A stretch of 64,000 nt of DNA from Desulfuromonadaceae bacterium. Lineage in GTDB: Bacteria; Desulfobacterota; Desulfuromonadia; Geobacterales; Pseudopelobacteraceae. This document shows positions 9,139-18,096 of this stretch, piece by piece. Within the stretch, counting starts at the first letter, position 1, and each line of letters begins with the position of its first letter. The position numbers and the translations under genes were made by a program. The DNA lies in the NCBI GenBank assembly GCA_028687585.1, contig JAQTZV010000020.1, positions 48,739 through 112,738 of the forward strand, written 5' to 3'. The notes below the pieces were generated by a model that was not told where the DNA came from, ran no database searches, and saw only the letters and a list, made by a program, of their open reading frames with translations.

Positions 9139-10773
9139 TCAGCGATCAAGCGTCTCGCGCACCCGTTGAAGCAGCTCAAAGGGGGGAATCGGCTTCATGA
9201 GGAGGCTTCCCTCATCGACTCTGGCATCGCGGCTTTCAATGACATCCCTGGTGTAGCCGCTGGTATAGATGACACGGACACCGGGATCAAGCTTCCGCAT
9301 CTTGCCGGAGGCCTTCTTGCCGTTCATGCGCGGCATGACCAGGTCCATTAGAACGAGCCTGATCCGGCCACGCTGTGCCGAAAAAGTTTCGACAGCCTCC
9401 TGCCCGTCCGCAGCCAGTATCACCTGGTATCCGTGCTCTATCAGAATCTCCTGTACCATGGCGGCTACCGTGTGGTCGTCCTCGACGACGAGGATCGTCT
9501 CACCGTTCCCTCCGGGGATGAGAGTGGGGTGAAACGGCTCAACAGCGACCGGTTGTAGCAGCGCGAGCGGGAGATATATCCTGAAAGTCGTCCCGACATC
9601 CGGTTCGCTGACGACATCGATGAAGCCGTTGTGCTGCTTTACGATTCCATGGACGATTGACATGCCGAGGCCGGTACCTTTGCCCGGTTCCTTGGTGGTA
9701 AAGAACGGCTCGAAGATTCTGTTTTTGGTCATTTCATCCATACCGCTGCCGGTGTCCGAAACGGAAATACACACACATCGCCCCGCCGGGGTCTCTTCGC
9801 CTGCAAACGGTGGAGTGGCGGGACACAGTTCTGTCTCAATGGTCAACCGTCCCCCTTTCGGCATGGCGTCACGGGCGTTGGTGGCCAGATTGATCAGAAC
9901 CTGCTCGATCTGGCCGCTGTCCACGTCGGCGACAAGACTGTCCGTGGCAACCGTTGTCCTGATCTGAACATCCTCGCCGATGATCCTGGTCAGGAACTTC
10001 CGGATATGTATGACGATATCGTTGATATCGGCCAGGCGGGGTTTGAACTGCTGCTTGCGGCCGAATTCCAGCAGGTTGCGGGTCAGCTGGGAGGCCTTCT
10101 CGGCAGCATCCATGATCAGTTCGATCTTGTTGCGCTGCTGGTCATCAATGGTTTGATCCGCCTTCAGCATGCTGCCGTATCCCATGATCACCATCAGGAT
10201 GTTGTTAAAGTCGTGGGCCACTCCACTGGCAAGCTGCCCGACGGCCTCCATCTTCTGGGACTGGAGCAGCTGTTCCTCCAGATGCTTGCGCACGGTGATA
10301 TCTTCCGAAATGCCGAGCATGTACCGGGCCTTGCCGTTGTGATCGAAGAGCGGAATTTTTTTGGTATGCAGGATGCGGTTGCCGCCGCATCTGGTCTTGA
10401 CCGCATATTCCGGTATTTCGACCAGTTTCCCCTCCAACAGAACCTCACGGTCCTTGCTGGTAAAGAAGTCGGCCTGTTCCTTGGGGAAGAAGTCGTAATC
10501 ATTTCTGCCCAGCAGCTCTTCTCTGGAATAGCCCAACAGCTCCTCGCCTGCCTTGTTGATGGCCTGGTAACGCAGCTCATCGGAATCCTTGACAAACACC
10601 ATGGCCGGGATGTTATCGACGATGTTCTTGAGGAACGCCTCGCTTTCGCGCAGCTCTTCAAGGCGCTGTTGAAGTTCGGGGTAATAGGTCTTACGGAGGG
10701 ATGTCTCGCCAAGTCCGACCAGCTTTTCCCGCAGGGCGGTCCGCGCGGCGCTATCCTCAGAGTGATTCTTCAT
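9139..10773 (-). CDS. Hybrid PAS sensor histidine kinase with C-terminal receiver domain
   Basis: This 544-residue soluble signal transducer has a PAS domain at about 45-165 (with PAC tail [10 protein letters not shown]) and a HisKA box [10 protein letters not shown] with H187. The ATPase domain (N box [11 protein letters not shown] boxes DTGSGM and GKGTGLGM) ends near 405. A receiver domain (425-544) has acceptor D477 (VLMDLVM) and conserved K527. No transmembrane segment is visible, so it senses a cytoplasmic cue, perhaps redox or a small ligand bound by PAS. It overlaps the upstream alcohol dehydrogenase gene by 17 bases, suggesting co-expression; the output partner is not encoded nearby. 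Confidence 0.93.
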   Translation of the reverse strand: MKNHSEDSAARTALREKLVGLGETSLRKTYYPELQQRLEELRESEAFLKNIVDNIPAMVFVKDSDELRYQAINKAGEELLGYSREELLGRNDYDFFPKEQADFFTSKDREVLLEGKLVEIPEYAVKTRCGGNRILHTKKIPLFDHNGKARYMLGISEDITVRKHLEEQLLQSQKMEAVGQLASGVAHDFNNILMVIMGYGSMLKADQTIDDQQRNKIELIMDAAEKASQLTRNLLEFGRKQQFKPRLADINDIVIHIRKFLTRIIGEDVQIRTTVATDSLVADVDSGQIEQVLINLATNARDAMPKGGRLTIETELCPATPPFAGEETPAGRCVCISVSDTGSGMDEMTKNRIFEPFFTTKEPGKGTGLGMSIVHGIVKQHNGFIDVVSEPDVGTTFRIYLPLALLQPVAVEPFHPTLIPGGNGETILVVEDDHTVAAMVQEILIEHGYQVILAADGQEAVETFSAQRGRIRLVLMDLVMPRMNGKKASGKMRKLDPGVRVIYTSGYTRDVIESRDARVDEGSLLMKPIPPFELLQRVRETLDR

Positions 10774-11917
10774 ACACTACCTCAATGTCCCGCTTGGAGG
10801 CGTGACGAGGATTGGTCGCCATGCAGGGGTCTTTCATGGCATGGTCGCTGTATAAAGCCAGATCGCTTCTACTGACACCCAGATCGTTCAGGTTCCTGAA
10901 AATCCCTGCCTCTTTCTTCAATTCCCTGACATGCTTGAGAAGAGCTCTTTTTCTCACGCTGGAGCTCATGCCGCGCAGGTCGAGTCCCATCGCTTCGGCA
11001 ATCTTGTCAAAACGTTCCGGCGAAGAGGGAAAATTAAATTCGATCACATGATCGATCAGAATGGCGTTGCACTCGCCGTGGGCGATGTCGAGGGCGCCGC
11101 CAAGGCTGTGTGCCATAGCGTGATTGGCGCCCAGAATTGCATTGGAGAACGCCAGGCCCGCCTGGAGACTCCCCTGCATGATCTTGCCGCGCAGCTCAAG
11201 GTCGTGCAGAGAGTGAATTGAGGGGAGCAGGCTTTCGGACACCAGCCGGATCGCTTCAAGGGCATGCAGGTCGGTCATGGATGAGCGGGCGGTGGAGACG
11301 TATGCCTCAATGGCGTGGGTCAGGGCATCAATTCCGGTGCAGGCGGTAAGATAGGCGTCCATGGTGGCAAGAGTGGCCGGATCGATCAACGCCAGGTCGG
11401 GGACCACCGATTTGCTGACGATGGCAAATTTTACCTTTTCCAGCGGATTACTGATGATGGCGAACTGGGAGACATCCGCCGAAGTGCCGCCGGTCGTGGG
11501 GATGCAGATCAGGGGTGGCATGGGCACCGTTACCATGTCGACTCCCTCGAACAATTGGATATGCCTCTGGTTCGAACAGACGATGCCGATGCCCTTGGCG
11601 CAGTCGATCGGACTGCCTCCCCCCACGGCGATCAGGGCGTTGCACCCTTCCGCCTCATAAAGCGCTACTCCGGCCATGACCTCCTCAACCTTGGGGTTGG
11701 GAGTCACCCCGATGTAGAGAGCGTAGGGCAACCCTTCAGCATCCAGGCTGTCGGTAACATCTTTGGTCCAGCCGGCAGCCACCACGCCGGGGTCCGAGAC
11801 GACAAGGATCTTGCGTCCTCCCAGATTCCGGGCATAGCGTCCGGCCAGGTGGCGGGAGCCGATGCCGAACACGAATTCCGGGGCGACAAATTTACGCAGT
11901 TCGAAACCGTTAGACAT
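10757..11917 (-). CDS. Iron-containing alcohol dehydrogenase
   Basis: This 386-residue protein is a group III (Fe-dependent) NAD(P)-linked alcohol dehydrogenase. The nucleotide-binding region contains VGGGSPIDCAKGI near 98-110. The metal ligands expected from FucO-type enzymes are present: D197 and H201 in TGIDALTHAIE, H266 in GANHAMAHSLGG and H280 in IAHGECN. It interconverts an alcohol and aldehyde; the substrate is not readable. The start is preceded by AAGGTG. Downstream, its 3' end overlaps the hybrid kinase gene. The nearby AOR could consume the aldehyde product, but the genes are not in one operon. Confidence 0.92.
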   Translation of the reverse strand: MSNGFELRKFVAPEFVFGIGSRHLAGRYARNLGGRKILVVSDPGVVAAGWTKDVTDSLDAEGLPYALYIGVTPNPKVEEVMAGVALYEAEGCNALIAVGGGSPIDCAKGIGIVCSNQRHIQLFEGVDMVTVPMPPLICIPTTGGTSADVSQFAIISNPLEKVKFAIVSKSVVPDLALIDPATLATMDAYLTACTGIDALTHAIEAYVSTARSSMTDLHALEAIRLVSESLLPSIHSLHDLELRGKIMQGSLQAGLAFSNAILGANHAMAHSLGGALDIAHGECNAILIDHVIEFNFPSSPERFDKIAEAMGLDLRGMSSSVRKRALLKHVRELKKEAGIFRNLNDLGVSRSDLALYSDHAMKDPCMATNPRHASKRDIEVVYEESL

Positions 11918-12172
11918 TAATTACACCTTATGGTTCCCGGAAGATTACATCCGGGAGCATATTTGAAAAACTTGGAAATATTACCGAAAACAGTACAGGA
12001 GGGACAGGAATATTTACCATTCCGGCAGAGTACGGCAGGCGCAGGCAAAATACCATAAAAAAATAACTGTGTTATTGCAATTTCACGTCGAGATTTTTAG
12101 ACTTCCGGGGGTTTGAAATCCTCGGAGGTCTTGGCTGAAATAACACCCATCCTCTTTCATTGCTATCCACTC
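11918..12172. other. Intergenic region with two imperfect hairpins between helicase and alcohol dehydrogenase genes
   Basis: These 255 bases separate two minus-strand genes. Near the helicase end, GACTTCCGGGG (12101-12111 area) and its partner CCTCGGAGGTC can form a stem with two mismatches, a plausible weak terminator without a clear U tract. Close to the dehydrogenase start, TTCCCGGA (11934-11941) pairs with TCCGGGAG (11950-11957) in the leader. I see no convincing promoter hexamers and no coding signal. Confidence 0.45.
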
Positions 12173-14179
12173 CTATTCCCCCAGCATCCGTGCAAAAAAA
12201 TCAGCCGCCATATCGATCGGCTCAACAACTTCACCAACGGCTCCTCCATCCATGCTGTTAAGGAGATGCTCCGGAATTTCCGCCAGAAAGCGGCTCGGCT
12301 TTTGCACTTCTACCGCGCCGTATTTGCGGCGGGTCATGCAGCGCGAGATAGTCAGATATTTCCTTGCCCGGGTGATGCCGACGTAACAGAGGCGACGCTC
12401 TTCAGCAACGGTCGGGTCTTCTTCAATCGAGCGTTTGTGCGGCAGCAGGTTCTCCTCCATCCCGACCAGCCAGACATGGCTGAACTCAAGTCCTTTGCTG
12501 GAGTGGAGCGACATGAGAGTAACCGCATTCGTTCCATGCTCCTTGCCATCATCGGTCGGCTTATCCTCATCCATGAGCGAAATCCGTTCCAGAAAAGCCG
12601 ACAGGGTCGCACGGGGATTCTGTGCTTCATAGGCTGCCAGTGAGTTGACCACCTGTTCGATGTTCTCGATCCGTTTGCGGGCCTGGGGGGCATCATTGAG
12701 GGTTCGATACAGCTCGTCCTCAATGCGCAAACGGTTGAAGAGAGCATTGACCTGTGCGCCCATATTGTATGAGGTGAAACCTGCCATAACCTCTTTCATC
12801 ATGGTGTGAAACCCGAGTACCGTTTTCCGGCACGAGAGGGATATTTCATCAATTTCGCCCACCCGACCCAACGTCTCAAATAACGGCACGTCACGATTCA
12901 TCGACCACTGGTTCAGTTTAATCAGAGTGGTGTCGCCGATTCCCCGGCGGGGAAAATTGATGATGCGCAGCAATGACGCCTCATCGTTCGGGTTATCGAT
13001 CACCTTGAGATAGGCGATGGCATCCTTGACCTCTTTGCGCTCATAGAACTGCTGGCCGCCGATCACGACATAGGGGATACGCTCAAGACGCAGTTTCTCT
13101 TCAAAAGCCCTGCTTTGCGCATTGGAACGGTACAGGACAGCCAAGTCTGACCAGCGCAGATTTTCCCGATACTGCTCCAGTATCATCTGCTCAACAACTT
13201 TTGCCGCTTCGTCCTCTTCGCTTTCCGCCACAATCAGATCTATTTCACGCCCTTTGCCGTCCGACGTCCAAAGCGCTTTGTCCGTCCGCACCGCATTGTT
13301 CTTGATGACACAGTTGGCGGCGTCCAGAATCGCCCCGGTAGAGCGGTAGTTCTGTTCCAGCTTGATGGTCACGCAACCGGGATGATCCTGGGCAAAATTG
13401 AGGATATTCTGCACCTCTGCTCCGCGCCAGCCGTAGATGGACTGGTCATCATCGCCGACGACACAGATGTTGCCATGCTTCTTCGCCAGCAGCGAAATCA
13501 GCAGGTATTGCGAGGCGTTGGTGTCCTGGTATTCATCGACCATGATATATCGAAAGCGATCCTGCCAATGGCTGAGAATGGCCGGAGTGGACTGCAGCAG
13601 GCGCACCGAGAGCATAATAATATCATCGAAGTCGATGGCATTAAACCCCTTCAGCAGCTCCTGATAACGGGGATAGACGGCGGCGGTCGCGATTTCCAGC
13701 GGATCATTCCGGTCCGGGGTAAATTCCTTCGGACCGATCAGGCGGTTTTTCAGGCCGGAGATCTGCCAGAGGATGCGGTCAGGATCGATCTTCTTCGGGT
13801 CGATGTCACGCTCTCGGACCGCTTGACGAATGACCCCGGCCTGGTCTGAAGTGGAGTAGATCGAGAAATTCGGTTTGAAGCCGAGCGACCGGATGTCACG
13901 CCGTAGGATACGAACTCCAAGAGAATGGAATGTTGAAATCACGATATCCTTTGCGAGCGGTCCCGCCATGATTCGTACGCGTTCGTTCATCTCCTTGGCC
14001 GCCTTGTTGGTAAAGGTGACCGCCAGAATATTTTCAGCAGGGACGCGCAGATCTTTCAAAAAATGGACAATACGTGTGGTGATGACCTGGGTTTTGCCCG
14101 AACCGGCCCCGGCCAGAATCAGCAGAGGGCCTTCAACCGTGTTGACGGCATGTTGTTGTGGTGGATTGAGTCTTTTCAT
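12173..14179 (-). CDS. UvrD/Rep-type superfamily 1 DNA helicase
   Basis: This 668-residue ATP-dependent 3'-5' helicase has the full SF1A motif set: Q motif LNPPQQHAV, Walker A GAGSGKT (24-30), Ia VTFTNKAAKEM, Walker B DEYQDTN, motif III VVGDDDQSIYGWRGA, motif IV EQNYRS, motif V MSLHSSKGLEF and motif VI LCYVGITRA. The length is nearer Rep than the longer PcrA/UvrD, whose C-terminal tail is missing here. It probably acts in replication restart and repair. The gene is divergent from the toxin-antitoxin pair. No strong Shine-Dalgarno precedes the ATG. Confidence 0.94.
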   Translation of the reverse strand: MKRLNPPQQHAVNTVEGPLLILAGAGSGKTQVITTRIVHFLKDLRVPAENILAVTFTNKAAKEMNERVRIMAGPLAKDIVISTFHSLGVRILRRDIRSLGFKPNFSIYSTSDQAGVIRQAVRERDIDPKKIDPDRILWQISGLKNRLIGPKEFTPDRNDPLEIATAAVYPRYQELLKGFNAIDFDDIIMLSVRLLQSTPAILSHWQDRFRYIMVDEYQDTNASQYLLISLLAKKHGNICVVGDDDQSIYGWRGAEVQNILNFAQDHPGCVTIKLEQNYRSTGAILDAANCVIKNNAVRTDKALWTSDGKGREIDLIVAESEEDEAAKVVEQMILEQYRENLRWSDLAVLYRSNAQSRAFEEKLRLERIPYVVIGGQQFYERKEVKDAIAYLKVIDNPNDEASLLRIINFPRRGIGDTTLIKLNQWSMNRDVPLFETLGRVGEIDEISLSCRKTVLGFHTMMKEVMAGFTSYNMGAQVNALFNRLRIEDELYRTLNDAPQARKRIENIEQVVNSLAAYEAQNPRATLSAFLERISLMDEDKPTDDGKEHGTNAVTLMSLHSSKGLEFSHVWLVGMEENLLPHKRSIEEDPTVAEERRLCYVGITRARKYLTISRCMTRRKYGAVEVQKPSRFLAEIPEHLLNSMDGGAVGEVVEPIDMAADFFARMLGE

Positions 14180-14243
14180 GTGGTAAGGTGTAGCACGAAG
14201 GGAGGAATTGAGGCAAATTTGTTTTGTAAGTCTGAACGATGAT

Positions 14244-14295
14244 ACCTTGCTACTAAGGTTGACATTATAATAAGATTATGGCATAAAAAGCCATA
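14244..14295 (+). promoter_or_regulatory. Promoter and candidate operators of the toxin-antitoxin operon
   Basis: A perfect TATAAT occurs at 14266-14271, and TTGACA lies at 14259-14264 with CATAAA 17 bases further on, so the exact promoter is ambiguous. Two short dyads flank these boxes: ACCTT/AAGGT (14244-14248, 14255-14259) and TATGGC/GCCATA (14277-14282, 14290-14295). Toxin-antitoxin operons are usually autorepressed by the antitoxin, and such dyads are where it would bind. The operator role is inference. Confidence 0.45.
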
Positions 14296-14314
14296 CTCAG
14301 TTTAAGAGGAAAAA

Positions 14315-14617
14315 ATGGGCAACGCGCAACCAGTATTGAGTTTTCGGCGTGATCTGCCGAATGGTGACATCATTCAGGTGGCGGTCTGGCTCTTGCCTGA
14401 GCCGCTGCCGGATTCCCCGCATCGGTACAAATACCGGTTGCACTATCAGAATACTGATGGCAGCGACTATATTCGCTATGACAACGAGCGCGGCAAGGGC
14501 GATCACCGACACATTGGTGGAGTAGAAAAACCGTATCACTTTGAATCAGTAAAGAAACTGGCGCAGGATTTCTACGCAGCCATCAAGCAGGCACGCATGA
14601 CCGGAGGTATCGAATGA
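14315..14617 (+). CDS. TumE-like toxin (DUF6516 family)
   Basis: This 100-residue protein starts after AGAGGA and contains the pattern typical of the TumE/DUF6516 family: a strand-rich N-terminus (DLPNGDIIQVAVWLLP) and KYRLHYQN, then RYDNERGKGDHRHIGG, YHFESVKKLAQDF and a C-terminal helix. Family members are annotated as toxins of type II modules; the biochemical target is not established to my knowledge. The stop overlaps the next gene's ATG by four bases, the tight coupling expected of a toxin-antitoxin pair. The pair lies in an accessory patch beside a truncated parB-like gene. Confidence 0.75.
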   Translation: MGNAQPVLSFRRDLPNGDIIQVAVWLLPEPLPDSPHRYKYRLHYQNTDGSDYIRYDNERGKGDHRHIGGVEKPYHFESVKKLAQDFYAAIKQARMTGGIE

Positions 14618-14976
14618 ACAGAGATTTCAAGGTAAAGATTGAAACGGAAGAAGAATTTTTCGCCGATCTGATAGCACAGGCTGAAAAGTTAGATCAAGGA
14701 ATCGTCCCTGAAAAGAGTGTTGAACGGGTATCCTTCGCTGATCTTGAAACATTCTACCGTTACTGCACACCAAAACGCCTCCAGCTTTTGCAGGAACTGC
14801 ACAAAGTTGGCTGCATCAGTATCAACGCACTTGCCAAACATCTGCACCGGCATTACAAAAATGTCTTCCAGGATGTTAAGACCTTGGAAACAGCAGGGTT
14901 GGTCGAAAAAACAGAATCCGGAAAATACTGCGTGCCGTGGGATGAGTTTACGGCAACGGTGCGGTTGGCAGCGTAA
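14614..14976 (+). CDS. Winged-helix antitoxin, TumA / HVO_A0114-like
   Basis: This 120-residue protein has a central winged helix-turn-helix: KRLQLLQELHKVGCISINALAKHL, with the recognition segment HRHYKNVFQDVKTLETAGLVEK and the wing GKYCVPWDE. The N-terminal 45 residues are acidic and helical and may contact the toxin. Genes of this family follow TumE-type toxins, as here through an ATGA overlap. It probably neutralises the toxin and represses the operon through dyads upstream of 14315. The function is inferred from family and gene order. Confidence 0.75.
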   Translation: MNRDFKVKIETEEEFFADLIAQAEKLDQGIVPEKSVERVSFADLETFYRYCTPKRLQLLQELHKVGCISINALAKHLHRHYKNVFQDVKTLETAGLVEKTESGKYCVPWDEFTATVRLAA

Positions 14977-15099
14977 ACCTCTCAAAGCCGTTCCAGTACC
15001 TGAAATAAGTTACGCTGAATAGCCTGAACCTGTGTTGATTTTTTTGAGGTACTGAAATCCGTTTTGGTTTTTAATCCTGTAAATTTATGAAGATAAATT

Positions 15100-15303
15100 A
15101 TGACCGTGACTACGCAAACCACCTACGAAAAAGGGAAGTTATTTAACCTGAACATTGCCGACCTGCAACCCGATCCGGAGCAACCTCGCAAGTATTTTGA
15201 TGAGCAGGCGCTGGCGGATTTGAAAGCCTCGATTGTAAAACATGGTGTATACGACCCTGATGGCGCAAAAAGTCAGGCAAGCTATGTTCCGTTCTGGGCT
15301 TGA
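15100..15303 (+). pseudogene. Truncated ParB/Spo0J-like gene (N-terminal remnant)
   Basis: Translation from 15100 gives a clear ParB-type N-terminus: LNIADLQPDPEQPRKYFDEQ, then ALADLKASIVKHGV up to about residue 50. In intact ParB proteins the next residues are a QP(I/V) segment and the CTP-binding box; here the sequence departs into an unrelated tail ending in a stop at 15303. The ParB helix-turn-helix and dimerisation domains are absent. I interpret it as the stump left by a deletion or recombination near 15245. Together with the toxin-antitoxin pair it marks a decayed plasmid- or island-derived patch. Confidence 0.6.
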
Positions 15304-15307
15304 CCAT

Positions 15308-15344
15308 CATGTAACGGGCATGTAACTGGCAGAATACTTAGAAT
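15308..15344 (+). promoter_or_regulatory. Pho-box-like direct repeat and -10 element upstream of ppk1
   Basis: Two 11-base units, CATGTAACGGG (15308-15318) and CATGTAACTGG (15319-15329), differ at one position. Direct repeats of 11-base period are the binding pattern of OmpR/PhoB-family regulators. A TAGAAT box (15339-15344), five of six matches to the -10 consensus, starts ten bases after the repeat, the spacing known for PhoB-activated promoters that lack a -35. The following leader to ppk1 would be about 245 bases. Identification as a Pho box is inference. Confidence 0.5.
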
Positions 15345-15598
15345 CAAAACTGGAACAATTATTTAACCGTATATGCTTTATTTTAAGGTAGTTGAATGTT
15401 GTTGGCTTGGTTTGAAATCATGCGAAGGTGATGTAACTCCGGGGGGGAATTACCAGCGAAGTAGACATAGTTTCACCGTAACGCCAGAGCCGGAATTGAA
15501 AATAGCTCGAAAACGAATCAAAGGTGTCGGCTGCCATCTTGAAATAAAGTTTGTCCTTGAACATATCTGAGTTAATCCTTTTGAACCATGGAGTAGCT

Positions 15599-17857
15599 AT
15601 GAAAGTCACCCAAGCTAAAAAAAAACAGCCCGTGAAAAAAACAAAAAAAATACCGGTTGCACCAGGTACGCCGAAGCCTGCCAAAGTCAAAAAAACAAAA
15701 ACGGCAAAAGCCACCAAGCCCGTTGAACCGTTATCCCCCCAGACACCAGTTGTCCCGCAATTCGATCTTCATGACAGCCAGTGGTTTTTAAACCGGGAAC
15801 TGACATGGCTCTCCTTCAATCGCCGGGTACTGCATGAAGCGGAAGATGATCGTACGCCGCTGCTCGAGCGGCTCAAATTCATCGCTATTGTCAGTGCTAA
15901 TCTGGACGAATTTTTTATGAAGCGCATCGGCGGCCTGAAACAACAGATCGGCGCCGGAATGCGGGAACTGTCACTTGATGGCCGCACCGCTCGCCAACAG
16001 GTGACGGAGTGCCTCGCTGAAATACGTGACATCGAGGCTCGCAAGGAACAGGAGTTTCAAAAAATATGCTCTCTGCTGGAAGAAAAAAACATCCTGATTG
16101 AGAGCTATGAAGAATTGACACCTAAAGAAAAGAAGCTGCTGAGAGAATTCTATTATGCCAACATATTTCCGCTGTTGACGCCGCAATCTATAGATCCTGC
16201 CCACCCATTTCCGTTTATTTCAAACTTGTCGCTCAATCTGCTGGTTTCCCTGCACTACCCCAAATCCAAACAAAACTCACTGGTACGGATCAAGGTGCCG
16301 GTCAATGCCGGAACACCGCGCTTTATCAGAATCGGCAAGGGGGAACATTTTATCCGGCTTGAAGAGGTCATGATGAATAATCTGGAGATGCTGTTTCCCG
16401 GTATGGAGATTATGTCGTGCGAGCTCTTTCGTGTAACCAGAAATGCCAATACCGAAAAGGATGAAGAAGAGGCCGACGATTTGATGGAGATGATTGAATC
16501 GGAGTTGAAGGAGCGAAAATTTGCCCCGATTGTCCGATTGGAGATTGTCTCCGGCATGGATCCGGACCATCGCGGCCGTCTTGCTGCCGAGTTGCAACTC
16601 GATGAAGCAACTGATGTTTTTGAGGTTCCCGGACTGCTTGCGATGCGCGACCTTTTTGAGTTGACCCGGCTCGATTTTCCACGCCTGCATGACTCGCCGC
16701 ATCACCCGGTTGACCATCCCCAGCTGCAAACCCAGCGAAACATTTTTCATATCATTCGGGAGGCCGGCGCGATTTTGCTTCAGCACCCGTATGAATCCTT
16801 TTCTACTTCAGTTGAACGTTTCCTGCGTGAGGCGGCAACTGATCCGAAGGTGCGCGGAATTAAAATGACGCTCTACCGTACCTCCCGGCAGAGCCGGATT
16901 ATTGATGCCCTGATTCTGGCAGCGAACAACGGCAAGCAGGTTGCCGTCGTTGTCGAGTTGAAAGCCCGCTTTGACGAGGCGACCAACATCAGTCTTGCGG
17001 AGCGGATGGAAGAAGCCGGAGTACATGTGACCTATGGCGTCGTCGGTCTAAAGACCCACTGCAAGGTAATTATGGTAGTCCGTCAGGATTACAACGGCCT
17101 GCGGCGATATCTGCATATCGGCACCGGCAATTATCATGCTGATACCGCCAGGTTATACAGTGATGTCGGCATGTTGACCTGCGACCAGATCATTGCCGAA
17201 GATGTCACCGAGCTGTTTAATTTCCTCACCACCGGTTTTATGCTGAAACGAAAATATTCAAAAGTTGCCATCGCCCCCCGAATGCTTAAAAAATCGCTTA
17301 TCGATAAAATAGAACGAGAGATTGATCTCCATCGCATCGGCGGCGGCGGACTCATTCAGTTTAAAATTAATGCACTTGAAGATGGCGATGTCGTGCGGGC
17401 ACTCTATCGGGCCTCCATGGCCGGAGTCAAAATTGATCTCATTGTACGGGATTCCTGCCGGTTGCGGCCGGGGATACCGGGACTTTCCGAAACTGTCACG
17501 GTGATAAGCGTTGTTGGCAGGTTTCTGGAGCATGCACGAATATATTATTTCCGTAATGGCGGCGCCGACGAGTTTTTTATCGCTTCGGCCGATGCTATGA
17601 AGCGCAACCTGGAAGCGCGTGTTGAAATCCTCTGCCCCGTGGAATCAGCGGAACTGACCAAAGAGATGCGCCTCATATTCGATATGCAACTGGCGGATCA
17701 GCGCTCTGCGTGGGATATGCAGCCTGATGGCAGCTATAATCAACGTACGGCTGCCGACGGAAATGGTGAGGGGAGCCATCGGTTACTGATAGCAAGAGCT
17801 CAAAAACGTGTTATGGAGAATTTGAAAAAAAAGAAGGTCAAGAAAATCAGAAAATAG
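15599..17857 (+). CDS. ppk1: Polyphosphate kinase 1 with lysine-rich terminal extensions
   Basis: From the ATG at 15599 (GGAG five bases upstream) the protein has 752 residues. It catalyses reversible transfer of ATP gamma-phosphate to polyphosphate. The N domain starts at WFLNRELTWLSFNRRVLHEA (about 62-81), and the two catalytic-core histidines are visible in GLKTHCKV and FLEHARIYYF. The GTGNYHADTARLYSD stretch belongs to the phospholipase-D-like fold. Unusually, it has an extra N-terminal segment of about 55 residues with 15 lysines in the first 40, and its C-terminus ends KKKKVKKIRK. A Pho-box-like promoter lies upstream, which fits phosphate-starvation control. The ORF extends upstream of 15599, but without a comparable SD. 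Confidence 0.95.
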   Translation: MKVTQAKKKQPVKKTKKIPVAPGTPKPAKVKKTKTAKATKPVEPLSPQTPVVPQFDLHDSQWFLNRELTWLSFNRRVLHEAEDDRTPLLERLKFIAIVSANLDEFFMKRIGGLKQQIGAGMRELSLDGRTARQQVTECLAEIRDIEARKEQEFQKICSLLEEKNILIESYEELTPKEKKLLREFYYANIFPLLTPQSIDPAHPFPFISNLSLNLLVSLHYPKSKQNSLVRIKVPVNAGTPRFIRIGKGEHFIRLEEVMMNNLEMLFPGMEIMSCELFRVTRNANTEKDEEEADDLMEMIESELKERKFAPIVRLEIVSGMDPDHRGRLAAELQLDEATDVFEVPGLLAMRDLFELTRLDFPRLHDSPHHPVDHPQLQTQRNIFHIIREAGAILLQHPYESFSTSVERFLREAATDPKVRGIKMTLYRTSRQSRIIDALILAANNGKQVAVVVELKARFDEATNISLAERMEEAGVHVTYGVVGLKTHCKVIMVVRQDYNGLRRYLHIGTGNYHADTARLYSDVGMLTCDQIIAEDVTELFNFLTTGFMLKRKYSKVAIAPRMLKKSLIDKIEREIDLHRIGGGGLIQFKINALEDGDVVRALYRASMAGVKIDLIVRDSCRLRPGIPGLSETVTVISVVGRFLEHARIYYFRNGGADEFFIASADAMKRNLEARVEILCPVESAELTKEMRLIFDMQLADQRSAWDMQPDGSYNQRTAADGNGEGSHRLLIARAQKRVMENLKKKKVKKIRK

Positions 17858-17862
17858 TGTGG

Positions 17863-17944
17863 TTCGACTCCGCTCACCAACCGTAAAATCCAGATTACCG
17901 ACCGTACCATTCAGATCACTAACTGTCCCCTGAGCAGAGTCGAA
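17863..17944. repeat. Palindromic repeat element with internal 21-base tandem units
   Basis: TTCGACTCCGCTCA (17863-17876) and TGAGCAGAGTCGAA (17931-17944) form an inverted repeat with one mismatch in 14. This arm sequence is of the kind that recurs between genes as a dispersed palindromic element in many bacteria. Between the arms are two 21-base units (17877-17897, 17898-17918) matching at 16 positions, and a degenerate third. It sits downstream of ppk1 and may also act as its terminator-like hairpin. Confidence 0.6.
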
Positions 17945-18096
17945 GGGTGTTCCCATTTATTTCATCACTCACTTTGTATACACGAAAAAAGAGTTGCTAT
18001 ATAACTGGTTTCTATTTTATATGAATACCACTGTAAGCATATAGAATTTATTTACATAAATTGACATCGGCAGAAACTTCTGAAAGGGGGTTAGGA

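Noticed and set aside
10006..10875. A 289-residue plus-strand frame opposite the hybrid kinase
   Set aside because: Composition and location are those of a shadow frame; no Shine-Dalgarno or motif.
15373..15570. Small frame of 65 codons in the ppk1 leader
   Set aside because: No Shine-Dalgarno and no similarity that I recognise; better explained as untranslated leader after the Pho-box-like promoter. A leader peptide cannot be excluded.
17877..17939. CRISPR-like array
   Set aside because: Only two or three adjoining 21-base units with no spacers between them; it is a short tandem repeat inside a palindrome.
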